A stretch of 64,000 nt of DNA from CAZBRS01 sp964494475 (GTDB taxonomy: Bacteria > Myxococcota_A > UBA9042 > CAZBRS01): positions 43,418 to 107,417 of the forward strand of contig CAZBRS010000009.1 of NCBI GenBank assembly GCA_964494475.1, read 5' to 3'. The notes beneath the pieces are model-generated. The model was not told where the DNA came from. It saw only the letters and a program-made list of their open reading frames with translations, and ran no database searches. A program made the translations under genes and the position numbers. Numbering within the stretch: the stretch's first letter is position 1; each line of letters begins with the position of its first letter. This document shows, one piece after another, positions 15,630 to 24,778 of the stretch.

Positions 15630-16883
15630 TCAACCGCGGGTGCGGGCGGCGGCGGCCGGGTTGTACTTGCTGGCGATGGCCGCGCAGAAGATGACCCGGT
15701 CGAAGTCGATGTAGCCCTTCGTGAACTTCTCTTTCGTGCTCTGGTACACGACCATGCCGGGCTGGCAGTGGTTGGCGTGCCAGAAGCACTGGCTGTCTTC
15801 GTCCCAGAAGCCGTAGTCGAAGTTCACGTAGCCGGGCTGATCGCGGTACTCGTAGGCCGCCATGTCGACCCGGCCCGTCTTGGGGTCGGGCCTGTAGGCC
15901 TTGTCGTCGGGCTTCTTGCGCTTCTCGCGATCGGGGTCCTGGTTCGACCAGAACAGCTTGGCGAACAGGTAGGCCTTCAGGTCGTCGGTCTTGCGGCCGT
16001 CCTGCAGCGTCTCGCCCTTGTGCGCGTCGAGGTAGGCGTTCCACTCCTTCACGAGCGCCATGGCCTGATCGAAGGTGGCGAAGGCGTGGTCGAGGGGCGG
16101 GTTGACGGCCTCGATGTTCAGCGCCGTGATCCCGATGCAGCCGCGGGCCAGGGTCGTTTGCTCGGCGGGCGTCATCTTGCGGCCGCGATCTTTCTCCCAC
16201 ATGGCGACGTACTGCTCGACCGAGTACTTGCGCTGCTTGTGGTCGCCGGCTTCGCCCTGGGCCGGAGCCTCGGCGCCCGCGGGCAGGGGCTTCTCGAGGG
16301 GGCTGCCGAGCAATTGGACGCTGCGGCCGGCCTGGGCTGCCGAGCCGCCGGAGCCCGCCATCGTGTCGAGCAACCCCTCGGCCGAGTTGCCGCCGACCAC
16401 CGCGTCGGCCACGGCGTTGGCGTGCTGCTCATAACGGTCGCCGGCCTCGCCCTGGCCGCCCTTCAACTGCACGCCGCCGCGCTGCTGCACGACGTGGGCC
16501 GCCTCGTGGGCCGCCGTGTGCACGTCGGGGGCGCCGCGGAAGGCCACGTCGTTGCCCGTGGCGTAGGCCTGGGCGCCCAGGGCCGCGCTGGCTTCGGAGG
16601 CCGCGCCCCCCACGTGGGCGTTCACGCCGCCCAGGTCGTGGTGACCAAACGCCTGCTGCAGGCGCTCGCGATGCGGCAGGGCCTGGCCCGCGCCCCGCAC
16701 TCCCGCCTCGGCGGTCGCGCTGAGCGGCGTGGCGTCGGGCGAGAGCATGGCGCTGCCCTTGTCGAAGCCTGCGGCCCCGGCGGCCTTCTTCAACTGCACG
16801 ACCGCAGCGGCGGCCTGGCTCGGGGCTCGTGGGGCCGGGGTCGTCGAGGCCGCGCGACCTTCGCGGGAGACATCGTGGCTCAT
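15630..16883 (-). CDS. DUF4157 protein fused to a microbial-type transglutaminase (candidate eCIS effector)
   Basis: 417 residues without a signal peptide. Residues about 40-165 are a DUF4157 domain: FGHHDLGGVNAHVG, AYATGNDVAFRGAP, then HTAAHEAAHVVQQ with its HExxH-like motif (126-130). DUF4157 commonly marks cargo of extracellular contractile injection systems. A low-complexity linker leads to a C-terminal domain (about 215-405) resembling Streptomyces mobaraensis transglutaminase: RGCIGIT (Cys249), KLFWSNQD, YRPDPKTGRVDM, GYVNFDYGFW (Asp356), WHANH (His369) and GYIDFDR. Cys249, Asp356 and His369 match the enzyme's Cys-Asp-His triad, which cross-links Gln and Lys side chains. ATG 16883 has GGAGGA 7 nt upstream. 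No structural eCIS gene is in the window. Confidence 0.85.
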   Translation of the reverse strand: MSHDVSREGRAASTTPAPRAPSQAAAAVVQLKKAAGAAGFDKGSAMLSPDATPLSATAEAGVRGAGQALPHRERLQQAFGHHDLGGVNAHVGGAASEASAALGAQAYATGNDVAFRGAPDVHTAAHEAAHVVQQRGGVQLKGGQGEAGDRYEQHANAVADAVVGGNSAEGLLDTMAGSGGSAAQAGRSVQLLGSPLEKPLPAGAEAPAQGEAGDHKQRKYSVEQYVAMWEKDRGRKMTPAEQTTLARGCIGITALNIEAVNPPLDHAFATFDQAMALVKEWNAYLDAHKGETLQDGRKTDDLKAYLFAKLFWSNQDPDREKRKKPDDKAYRPDPKTGRVDMAAYEYRDQPGYVNFDYGFWDEDSQCFWHANHCQPGMVVYQSTKEKFTKGYIDFDRVIFCAAIASKYNPAAAARTRG

Positions 16884-16906
16884 CGTGGGCTCCTCCGTGA
16901 TGGCCT

Positions 16907-16935
16907 ACGGTACGGAATTCACGGGCAGGGCGCAA
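16907..16935 (-). promoter_or_regulatory. Candidate promoter of the DUF4157-transglutaminase operon
   Basis: Minus strand TTGCGC, 17-base spacer, TACCGT, in the 69-base gap after the metallo-beta-lactamase-fold gene. The -10 box ends about 23 bases before the ATG at 16883, leaving room for the GGAGGA site. This would give the effector and its two small neighbours their own transcript. Confidence 0.45.
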
Positions 16936-16952
16936 GGTCGGAAGGGCGGTCG

Positions 16953-18287
16953 TCAGGGCTCCCAGATGAACCAGGCCACGTCGGTGCTCACCGTGTAGGC
17001 GGTCGAGCGCTTGTCGGCCACGAAGCGCGCCTGCACGAGTCCGGCGGCGTCCCGGTAGGTGGCGGGCGAGGTGATCACGTGGACCTGCGCGGCCGTGGTG
17101 GTGGCCACGGGGTGGTAGCCGACCTCGATCCAGGCCTGGCTGGTCGGGCTCCAGAGCTGCAGGTGCTGGGTCGAGGCCGCGCTGGCCTTGCCGCTCCAGG
17201 CCACCGTCAGGCGTGATGGCACGACGGGGAGGGTGGCCTTGGCCTGCCAGGCGGCCTGAAAGCCCCCGGTCACGGCGCCGGCCGTCACGACGTAGCTCTT
17301 GGTGTTGGCCGTGGCGACGCTGGTGGTCGTCCCGGTGGCGGTTCCCGTCACGACCGAGAGGGAGCTCGGGGCCTTGACCTGCCCGGCGTCGTCGGCCCGG
17401 GCCGTGTAGGCGGCGCTCCACGTGCCCTGGGCGGCCCTGTACGTCAGGCCGTCGGTCGACGTGATGCTGATGGTGCCCAGGCGCTTGCCGGTGGCCGGGT
17501 CTTCGGTCTGCACCACGCGGCTCCAGTCGTCCATGCGATCGAGGGCGTCGGCGCCCGGGTGTCCGTAGGAGTTCGCGTAGCCCACCGAGATGGTGGTCAG
17601 GGTCGGCGCGATCACCGCCATCAGCAGGTCGCACGAGCTGGTCGAGCTGCCGTGGTGGTGCGCCTTGTAGATCTCGAGGGGCGCGAGGTTCGCCGCGACC
17701 ACGGGCTCGACGTTCGCGGCCAGGTCGCCGGCCGCCAGCAGGTCGATCTCACCGTACGTCACACGTACGCCGAGGGCGCGCGCGTCTTCGTCGGCCGTGC
17801 TCGCGTTGCGGGAGACGACCTTGATGGTCACGGCGGCCCCGAGGGGGATGTCCTGGCCGACCGTGGGCGCCACGCGCTTGCCCGCGTAGGCGCTGGCGTA
17901 CGACGTGTAGGTGGCCGACGAATAGCTGCCCCCCCGGTCATAGGCCTTGCCCACCGGTACGGCCGGAGCCTTGGCGAGCTCGACGAGGCCGGCCAGGTGG
18001 TCCTGGTGGTAGTGGGTCACGAAGATGGCGTCGAGCGACGTCACGCCCAGCGACGCCAGGTGGGCCCGGAGCTTGGTGCCCGAGCCCGCGTCGCCTCCGT
18101 CGATCAGCGCGGCGCGGCAGTCGGGCGACTGGATGAACGTGGCGTCGCCCTGGCCGACGTCGAGCACGTCGATCCGGAACACGCACTGGGCCCGGGCCGC
18201 CACGGGCAAGGCCAGCGCCAGGAGCAGCCCGGCCAGCCCGGCGAGGCCGCGGAGCGCTCGAACGATGGGGACGGAGCGTGGTGACAA
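16953..18287 (-). CDS. Secreted ComEC-like metallo-beta-lactamase-fold protein with C-terminal beta domain
   Basis: 444 residues. A signal peptide (about 1-33, cleavage near AARA-QC) sends it out of the cytoplasm. Residues 34-270 are a metallo-beta-lactamase fold of the ComEC/Rec2 C-terminal type: DVLDVGQGDATFIQSP, LIDGGD, THYHQDHLAGL for the zinc site, LLAAGD, YKAHHHGS. The last 150 residues are Thr/Ser-rich beta-sandwich-like sequence. Stand-alone secreted ComEC-like hydrolases are often assigned as nucleases or phosphodiesterases; the substrate here is unknown. TTG 18287 is chosen because AGGA lies about 6 nt upstream and the signal peptide begins directly after it. Confidence 0.8.
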   Translation of the reverse strand: MSPRSVPIVRALRGLAGLAGLLLALALPVAARAQCVFRIDVLDVGQGDATFIQSPDCRAALIDGGDAGSGTKLRAHLASLGVTSLDAIFVTHYHQDHLAGLVELAKAPAVPVGKAYDRGGSYSSATYTSYASAYAGKRVAPTVGQDIPLGAAVTIKVVSRNASTADEDARALGVRVTYGEIDLLAAGDLAANVEPVVAANLAPLEIYKAHHHGSSTSSCDLLMAVIAPTLTTISVGYANSYGHPGADALDRMDDWSRVVQTEDPATGKRLGTISITSTDGLTYRAAQGTWSAAYTARADDAGQVKAPSSLSVVTGTATGTTTSVATANTKSYVVTAGAVTGGFQAAWQAKATLPVVPSRLTVAWSGKASAASTQHLQLWSPTSQAWIEVGYHPVATTTAAQVHVITSPATYRDAAGLVQARFVADKRSTAYTVSTDVAWFIWEP

Positions 18288-18315
18288 GCGTTTCCTCGCG
18301 CGTCGATGCGCGCGC

Positions 18316-18343
18316 TACCTACCACCGCGTGACGAATTGTCAA
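18316..18343 (-). promoter_or_regulatory. Candidate promoter of the secreted metallo-hydrolase gene
   Basis: Minus strand TTGACA (perfect -35), 16-base spacer, TAGGTA. The -35 overlaps the stop codon of the upstream 1366-residue gene, so the hydrolase can be transcribed apart from it. Confidence 0.5.
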
Positions 18344-21300
18344 GATTTTACGACGGAATCCGGCGCCGGGGGCTCCTTCTTCCGCCGCGGGCTCCACAAC
18401 TGGCCGGCGCTGAACGCCTTCCAGGCCCAGGGCAGCCAGCGCACCAGGCCGGTGGCCAGCCACAACGACCAGGCCAGCATCAGGGCCTTCCACGTCCAGA
18501 GCGGCAGGCTCAGCACCCAGGGCCTCGGAAGCGCGCCGTCGACGCGATCCACGTACCACGCCAACAGGCTCCCCGAGCTGTCGGCGCCGGCCACCTGCAT
18601 GTCGGGCTCGAGCAGCAGCCCCACGTGCACCACGGCGTAGAGCCCGGCCAGGAAGGCCAGCGTCCAGCCGACCAGCAGGATCTGCGTGGCGTTGAACCCC
18701 AGCGGGCGGGCCAGGGGCTTCGTGCGGCGTCGCTCGAACACCAGGAACCAGCCGACCACCACCAGGGCGGTCCACGGCCGCACCAGCACCAGCCCCGGGG
18801 CCAGCAGCAGCCACTGCCACGTGCGCAACGGCGAGATCGGCAGCCGACCGAGGAGCACGGCCGCGAGCACGGCCGCCAGCAGCGCTCCCCAGAAGAGGAC
18901 GGCGGGACCCCAGGCGGGACCGCCCGCGAAGAGCAGCCAGCGGTCCTCCGGCAGGTGCACGCGGAGCTGAACATTGACGGCCGGCGCGCCCACGTTGACG
19001 TCGGGCGACTCGGCTCGCGTGCCCAGGCCGCCGTCCTCCTGCCACTCGACGTGCACGCGGTGAGCGCCGGGCGCCAGGTTGACGGTGAGGGCGCGCTCGG
19101 CCTGGTGGATGGGCTCGTCGCGCCCGTCGATCTGGAGCGTCTGGACGCGCGCCGCGGGTGGCAACGTGACCGTGTGCGGCCCCCCCTGGCTGCTGCGGGC
19201 CTGGATCTCGAGGGCGGCCTTCTGCAGGCGGGTGCCGGGCCACACGTCGAGGGAGACCCCGTCGAGCGTGAGCGACTGGCCCTCGACCCCGCCGGGACGC
19301 CGGAGGGCCAGCGTGACCTTCTCGCCGGGCCACGGGTGCCACGTGGGCGACCACTGACCGTCCGCGACGTGGGTGGTGGGCGCCAGGCCGTCGGCCGCGC
19401 ATTGCCAGATGGCCGAGCAGTTGAGCCGCCAGACCTCGGTCCAGGGCACGCCCGTGGGCGCCGACAGCTCGAGGCGCTCGGTCACGGGCAGGGTCGACGA
19501 CCAGCTCACCTCGTCGTCGTCGCGGCCGAGCGACACGATGACGTGGCCGTCCTCGACGCGCAGCCCCGCCTGGGTGACCGACTCGCCGGGGAGCAGCGGC
19601 ACGCGCGCCACGACGGGCGAGCCCGTGGGGCTGCGCCGGGCCACCTGCGTGTGCACCAGCCAGGGCAGGCCCAGGTCGAGCGAGCGGGTCACGAGCAGCC
19701 ACGCCGGCAGGCTCTCCTGCTCCCAGCGCGGGGCCTCTTCGCCGGCCTCGAGGCGCCGCGACAGCTGCAGCGAGGCGTCGGGCCGACCGTCCTCGCTGAG
19801 GCCGTCGACCTCCCACCCGGGCGCCTTCACGGTCACGCGGTGGGGAGCGTCGCCGAGCTCGAGGGTCAGGGTCTCGGCCGGGGGCATGGGGCCTTCGGCC
19901 TCGACGCGATGGTGCCCCGCCGGAACCCGCGCGTGCACGAAGCCGTCGTCGAGGAGCGCGAGGGCCGCCGTCTCGCGACCGTCGAGCCGCACGGTGGCGG
20001 GGGTCCAGTTGCGCGCCGGACCGGGCAGCCGCCAACTGGTCGCCTCGCCGGCGTGCACGTCGGCCGAGAGGCGCAGGCGCCGGCCCTCGATCGACACGTC
20101 GAGCACCGACACCGAGGTGCACGCGGGCCGGCACTCCGGCGCGCGGGTCAGGCGCGTCTTCAGCTCGCCGAGCAGCCAGGCGTCGGGCAGGTCCGAGGCC
20201 TCGAGCCCCGAGGGGGCGATCAGCGCGAGCAGCAAGGCCGCGGCGGCCCCCGTCGGAGCGACCGCGGGTCGGCGCGCCTCGGGCTCGCGGCCGGGCGGCC
20301 TGCGGAGCAACGCCGCGGCCAGGGCCAGGCAGAGCAGCACCCGCAAGAGGGCCAGCGCCAGGTTGCCGCCGGGAGACAGCAGGTACAGCTGCACCTCGTG
20401 GCCGGCCTCGACCGGGCCGCTCCAGCCGAGCCTCCAGTCGGACCAGCGCCACGTGGGCACGCCGGGGCCCGTCTGGACCACGGCGTTGGGGTCCTGCTGG
20501 AGGGCCTGCTTCGTCTGGACCAACTGCACCGGCTCGTCCGACGACGCCAGCGCTCCGACGAGGGAGCTCTTCCGCAGGGCGTCACGGCTCGAGAGCTTGG
20601 CGTACCCACCGACCTCCTCAGCCTCCCGCTTCTCTTCGAGGCGCTCGCCGGCCTCCATGGGCGCCGGGGCCTGCAGCTCGTACGCGACCACCCCGGCGTT
20701 GTCGTCCCAGCCGAACGTGACCGGCAGGGCGCCGATCTGGGGGTAGAGCCCCGTTCGGATCTGCTGCACCGCGTAGGGCAGCACGACCACGAGCGTGGCG
20801 AGGGCCGCGCAGCCCCAGGCCACCCGCACCAGCCAGCGCAGCTTGCCTGCGGGGAGCACGCGCAGCAGCCCGGCCGTCGCGAGCAGCGCGATCCACTCGA
20901 AGAACGGGGCCTCGGGGGTGGCGTAGCAGGCCACGAGCGCCAGGAGCGCGATCAGCCCCCAGGTCCAGCCGAACAGCTTGCCGGTGGCCAACGCCACGAG
21001 CAGCACCACGAAGAAGCCGAGCAGCGTCCAGTTCTCGACCCAGGTGCCGTGCAGGGTGTCGACCCCCGAGGCCGACAGCAGCGTCCAGCCCGGCGGAAGG
21101 TGCAAGGTCATCGCCAGCTCGTCGACGTCGTGGCTCCAGCCCACCGCCGGGAGCACGCGCGCGCCACCGACGAGGCGCGAGTCGGCCGTCACGTCGAGCG
21201 CCCCGCGCCGCACCTCGACCCCCGGTGTGCCGCTGTCGGGGTTGGCCGTGACCAGCTGGTCGGCTCCGTCGACGGCCACGCGGCCGAGCACCGCCGGCGC

Positions 21301-22440
21301 GGCCAGGTCGAGCCTCCACGAGCGGTGCAGGGCGCCCTGAAGGCGATCTTGCACCGTGAAGCCCGCCCCGTCGAGGTCGAGCCAGGCCTCGCGGGTGAGC
21401 GTGAGCCGGTCCGGCGCCGGCTCGGGCTCGCCGCGCCGCGTGGTCTGCAGCGTGAGCGCCGCGCCGCCGGCCACGAGGAAGGCCGGCAGCCCGCGCCACT
21501 CGGCGGGCAGGTTGGTGCGCTCCGGGTCGACGCCGGGGGCGCCGGCCAGCGTCACCTGGCGGAGGGCGTCGTCGGCCTGCCACACCCAGGTCTCGTCGGT
21601 CGGCCACGGCGCCTCGAGCGCCGCGGCGGCCAGCGTCTCGGGCACCCCCTCGGTGCGCGCCTCGACCGTGATCGTCCACACGCCCCCCCGCACCTGGGTG
21701 CGCAGCGTGCCGTCGGCGTCGAGCCGCGCGGGCACGTCGGCCGTGAGCTGCACCGGGACCGTTCCGGTCAGGAGCACGGGACCCAGGCTGGCCTCGCGCG
21801 CGCGGCCCGCCACGCGCAGCACCAGGCGGGTGGTCACGGTCAGGGGCACGCCGTCGCGTACGTGGCGGTAGACCTCGACGTCGAGCCGATCGCCCTCGTC
21901 TTCGTCGGGCGCGCGCGTCTGCAGCCAGAGCACGCCCCCGTCGCGGCGGGGGAAGGCCACGTCGGCGCCCTCGAGGCGCAGCGCGACCCGACCCGTGGCC
22001 GGAGGGATGGCCAGCATCTCGGGCAGGCCCGGCCACGTCAGGCGTCCGCGCAGCACGTGCTCTCCCGCGTCGACCCACACCACGGGCCGACCGTCGGCCT
22101 CGAGCACCGCGGCCGCCGCGCCGTCGAGCACCACCTCCTCGGGCCAGGCGTTCTCGTCGCCGGGCAGGGCCACGGCCAGCGCGCGATCGGTCGTGACCGC
22201 CAGCGTGAAGCCGCCGCCCGTCGCCGCCAGGTCGAGCGCCAGCGCGCCGGGCCACTCGCAGGCGGCCTCTCCGTCCACCACGGCGCACGCGTGGTCCGGC
22301 GCGTCGTCGAGCACCCAGGGGATCCACGCCGCCAGGTCGGGCGGCACGTCGTGACGCGCGATGGGTCCGGCGACGGCGCCGGCGGGGACGAGCAGGCTGC
22401 AGAGCGCGAGGACGAGGGCGAGCGCGGGCGATGACCGCAT
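18340..22440 (-). CDS. Very large membrane protein of unknown function (1366 aa)
   Basis: I do not recognise the family. A signal peptide (MRSSPALALVLALCSLL) leads to a long extracytoplasmic beta-rich region (about 25-465), a membrane block of four or five helices (about 468-560), a mixed stretch with two more helices near 693-745, a second beta-rich region with Trp-rich carbohydrate-binding-like texture (750-1170), and a C-terminal membrane block of four helices (about 1178-1345) ending in a basic tail. The two halves repeat the same order, beta domain then helices, which suggests an ancient internal duplication. ATG 22440 has GGAGGT 4 nt upstream. A TAGACT-like -10 occurs about 40 bases upstream. 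Envelope assembly or surface sensing are possible roles; neither is shown. Confidence 0.75.
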   Translation of the reverse strand: MRSSPALALVLALCSLLVPAGAVAGPIARHDVPPDLAAWIPWVLDDAPDHACAVVDGEAACEWPGALALDLAATGGGFTLAVTTDRALAVALPGDENAWPEEVVLDGAAAAVLEADGRPVVWVDAGEHVLRGRLTWPGLPEMLAIPPATGRVALRLEGADVAFPRRDGGVLWLQTRAPDEDEGDRLDVEVYRHVRDGVPLTVTTRLVLRVAGRAREASLGPVLLTGTVPVQLTADVPARLDADGTLRTQVRGGVWTITVEARTEGVPETLAAAALEAPWPTDETWVWQADDALRQVTLAGAPGVDPERTNLPAEWRGLPAFLVAGGAALTLQTTRRGEPEPAPDRLTLTREAWLDLDGAGFTVQDRLQGALHRSWRLDLAAPAVLGRVAVDGADQLVTANPDSGTPGVEVRRGALDVTADSRLVGGARVLPAVGWSHDVDELAMTLHLPPGWTLLSASGVDTLHGTWVENWTLLGFFVVLLVALATGKLFGWTWGLIALLALVACYATPEAPFFEWIALLATAGLLRVLPAGKLRWLVRVAWGCAALATLVVVLPYAVQQIRTGLYPQIGALPVTFGWDDNAGVVAYELQAPAPMEAGERLEEKREAEEVGGYAKLSSRDALRKSSLVGALASSDEPVQLVQTKQALQQDPNAVVQTGPGVPTWRWSDWRLGWSGPVEAGHEVQLYLLSPGGNLALALLRVLLCLALAAALLRRPPGREPEARRPAVAPTGAAAALLLALIAPSGLEASDLPDAWLLGELKTRLTRAPECRPACTSVSVLDVSIEGRRLRLSADVHAGEATSWRLPGPARNWTPATVRLDGRETAALALLDDGFVHARVPAGHHRVEAEGPMPPAETLTLELGDAPHRVTVKAPGWEVDGLSEDGRPDASLQLSRRLEAGEEAPRWEQESLPAWLLVTRSLDLGLPWLVHTQVARRSPTGSPVVARVPLLPGESVTQAGLRVEDGHVIVSLGRDDDEVSWSSTLPVTERLELSAPTGVPWTEVWRLNCSAIWQCAADGLAPTTHVADGQWSPTWHPWPGEKVTLALRRPGGVEGQSLTLDGVSLDVWPGTRLQKAALEIQARSSQGGPHTVTLPPAARVQTLQIDGRDEPIHQAERALTVNLAPGAHRVHVEWQEDGGLGTRAESPDVNVGAPAVNVQLRVHLPEDRWLLFAGGPAWGPAVLFWGALLAAVLAAVLLGRLPISPLRTWQWLLLAPGLVLVRPWTALVVVGWFLVFERRRTKPLARPLGFNATQILLVGWTLAFLAGLYAVVHVGLLLEPDMQVAGADSSGSLLAWYVDRVDGALPRPWVLSLPLWTWKALMLAWSLWLATGLVRWLPWAWKAFSAGQLWSPRRKKEPPAPDSVVKS

Positions 22441-22535
22441 GGGGACCTCCGCGGAGCGGCACGATGGCCGCGAGTCTAGCACGCGAGGGGGATCGGGGGT
22501 AGGGGCGGCCGGATGGGCACCCGCGAGGGGTTCCC

Positions 22536-24746
22536 CTACGGGCAGACGCGGGGGTTGTCGCCCGAGGGATCGGACCCCGCGCTGGTGCCGCAGTCGTAGT
22601 AGCCGGCCGACGCGTTCCAGCCGCAGGTGGGCTTCTGGCCGGCGCACGCGATGCAGTAGGTGTTGGTCCCGTCGCACCACACGACCCAGTTCGACGCCGT
22701 GCAGCAGCCGATGTCGTCCTGGGCCAGCGCGCAGCCCGCCGCGCTCGGCGTGCTGCTGCCCTTGCACTCGGTCAGCCCGCCGCCGCCGGTGCACTGGCCG
22801 TTGGTGCAGGTCTCGTCCGCGGCGCACGAGCCGCAGGTGCCGTCGCAGCCGTCGGGCCCGCACTCCTTGCCCGTGCAGGCGGGCGTGCAGGCGCCGCCGC
22901 AGCAGGCCTTGTAGTCCGGGCAGCAGCTGTCGGGGAACATCTCGCAGTTGTAGCCGTCACAGAAGCAGCCGCCCGTGCCGTACTGCTTGCCGCAGTAGCC
23001 GCCGTTGCAGGACGACGAGGGGTACCCGCCGCACTTGGCCTCGCACATCCCGGCCACGCAGTCGGCCTTGCCCTCCGGGCAGGTGCCGCACGAGCCGCCG
23101 CAGCCGTCGTCACCGCACTGCTTGCCGTCGCACTTGGCCTGGCAGCAGTCGGCGTCGTCCTCGAAGTCGGCCTTGCCGTCGCAGTCGTTGTCCTGTTGGT
23201 CGTAGCAGGACTCCTTCTCGTCGGGTTTGTAGTTCCAGCTGTGGTTCTGGTAGGTCTGATCGTCGCACACCCACCCCGCCGTGCCCTTGCAGTCGGCCTT
23301 GGAGCCTTCGCAAGGCCCGGCCTGCTTCGGGCAGAGGGGCTGGTCGCCCCAGATGCTCTCTTCGTCGGTGTAGCCGTTGCAGTCGTCGTCCTTGCCGTTG
23401 CAGATCTCCTTGGGCGTGTCGGTGCAGACGCCGCAGCCGTTCACCTCGCAGCACTTGCCGCCCTCGCAGCCGCCCGTGTAGCAGTCTTCCTTCTTGGTGC
23501 AGTGCGCGCCCAGGCCGCACAGGTCGCACGAGCCGCCGCAGTCGGTGTCGATCTCGTCGCCGTTCTTCTGGCCGTCGTGGCAGCTGGTGCACACGCCGCC
23601 CTCGCAGCGGCCCGACTCGCAGTCGGCGCCGCCCCCGCACGCCTTGCCGTCGGCGCACCGGTCGCACGGGCTCGTGCCGCCGCAGTCGACGTCGAACTCG
23701 CCCTGGTTCTTGATCGTGTCGTCGCAGGTGGGCTCCTTGCACACGCCGTACACGCAGGCCCACGAAAGGCAGTCGCGGTGCTCCAGGCAGAACTTGGTGG
23801 TGGGGCAGCCCGGGCAGGCACCGCCGCCGCAGTCGACGTCGCTCTCGGTGCCGTTTTTCGAGCCATCGGTGCACTCGGCCGGGGCCGCGCAGGCGCCCTC
23901 TTTGCACTGTTCGGACGCGCAGTCGCCGTTCGCCTGGCAGATCTTGCCGTAGAGGCATCCCTCGCAGCCGCCGCCGCAGTCGACGTCGGTCTCGTCGCCG
24001 TTCTGCAGGCCGTCGTCGCACGACGCCTGGGTTTCGACGCACACGCCCTCGGTGCACTTGGCCTTGTCGCAGTCGGCCGTGGCGTTGCAGTGCTTGCCGA
24101 GGGCGCATTTGTCGCACACGCCGCCGCAGTCGACGTCGCTCTCGTTCTGGTTCAGCGTGGCGTCGGTGCACGAGGGCGTGGCGCAGAAGCCAGCCTTGCA
24201 GAATCCGTTCAGGCAGTTGACGTTCACCACGCAAGGCTGCCCGTCGCCGCACTGGGCGCACCCGCCGCCGCCGCAGTCGACGCCGGTCTCGAAGCCGTTC
24301 TTCACGCCGTCGGAGCAGGTGGGCGTGTCGCAGGCGCCCGACTTGCAGTAGCCGCTGGCGCACGCGGTGTCGACCTGGCAGGTGCCGCCCAGGCAGGCCG
24401 CGCAGCCGCCCCCGCCGCAGTCGACGCCGGTCTCGCCCGGGTCCTGCTGCGCGTTGCCGCACGTGGCCTTGCCGCACACGTAGCCGGGCGCGCAGAAGGT
24501 CGAGGCGCAGTCGGTGCCGGCGCCGCAGGTCTTGCCCTCGGCGCAGAGCGCGCAGGTGCCGCCGCAGTCGATGTCGGTCTCGCTGCCGTCCCGGGCGCCG
24601 TTCTCGCAGGGGTCGGTGGGCGTGGCCGTGTCGTCACCGCCCGTCGTGTCCTTGCGGGAGGTGCGCCCGCCACCGCCGTCGTCGCCCCCGCAGGCAACCA
24701 GCGCCGTGAGCCCGAGACACGCCACGATCCAGGCACGAGTCTTCAT
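22536..24746 (-). CDS. Cys-repeat lipoprotein with MopE-like motif
   Basis: 736-residue predicted lipoprotein (lipobox LVAC, then a GGDDGGGG linker). Residues about 45-430 hold eight or nine copies of a 42-46-residue repeat of the form C-x-DG-x2-NG-x-E-x-DVDCGG-x-C-x2-C-x2-G-x2-C-x4-DC-x4-C-x2-G-x-C. A MopE-type metal-binding motif follows (ICNGKDDDCNGYTDEE), a second DNDCDG motif, two CGxDGCxGxCG blocks, and a C-terminal module with GCC, WC, CGWNAS and DPSGxxPxxCP that recurs in the gene at 56560. Such disulfide-rich proteins are typical of myxobacterial surfaces; function unknown. ATG 24746 has AAGGAG 7-8 nt upstream. It follows the metallo-hydrolase gene by 32 nt on the same strand. Confidence 0.85.
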   Translation of the reverse strand: MKTRAWIVACLGLTALVACGGDDGGGGRTSRKDTTGGDDTATPTDPCENGARDGSETDIDCGGTCALCAEGKTCGAGTDCASTFCAPGYVCGKATCGNAQQDPGETGVDCGGGGCAACLGGTCQVDTACASGYCKSGACDTPTCSDGVKNGFETGVDCGGGGCAQCGDGQPCVVNVNCLNGFCKAGFCATPSCTDATLNQNESDVDCGGVCDKCALGKHCNATADCDKAKCTEGVCVETQASCDDGLQNGDETDVDCGGGCEGCLYGKICQANGDCASEQCKEGACAAPAECTDGSKNGTESDVDCGGGACPGCPTTKFCLEHRDCLSWACVYGVCKEPTCDDTIKNQGEFDVDCGGTSPCDRCADGKACGGGADCESGRCEGGVCTSCHDGQKNGDEIDTDCGGSCDLCGLGAHCTKKEDCYTGGCEGGKCCEVNGCGVCTDTPKEICNGKDDDCNGYTDEESIWGDQPLCPKQAGPCEGSKADCKGTAGWVCDDQTYQNHSWNYKPDEKESCYDQQDNDCDGKADFEDDADCCQAKCDGKQCGDDGCGGSCGTCPEGKADCVAGMCEAKCGGYPSSSCNGGYCGKQYGTGGCFCDGYNCEMFPDSCCPDYKACCGGACTPACTGKECGPDGCDGTCGSCAADETCTNGQCTGGGGLTECKGSSTPSAAGCALAQDDIGCCTASNWVVWCDGTNTYCIACAGQKPTCGWNASAGYYDCGTSAGSDPSGDNPRVCP

Positions 24747-24778
24747 CTCGCTTCTCCTTTTTTGGGAAGGGCAGGGGG

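Noticed and set aside
18025..22434. Plus-strand frame of 1469 codons opposite the large membrane protein
   Set aside because: Low-complexity Arg/Gly/Gln/His composition and no signal or domain; the minus frame has a signal peptide, ribosome site and membrane helices.
22536..24746. Regular repeats as a CRISPR array
   Set aside because: The repeats are in frame, code for a Cys pattern and diverge in DNA; there are no constant repeats with unique spacers and no cas genes.
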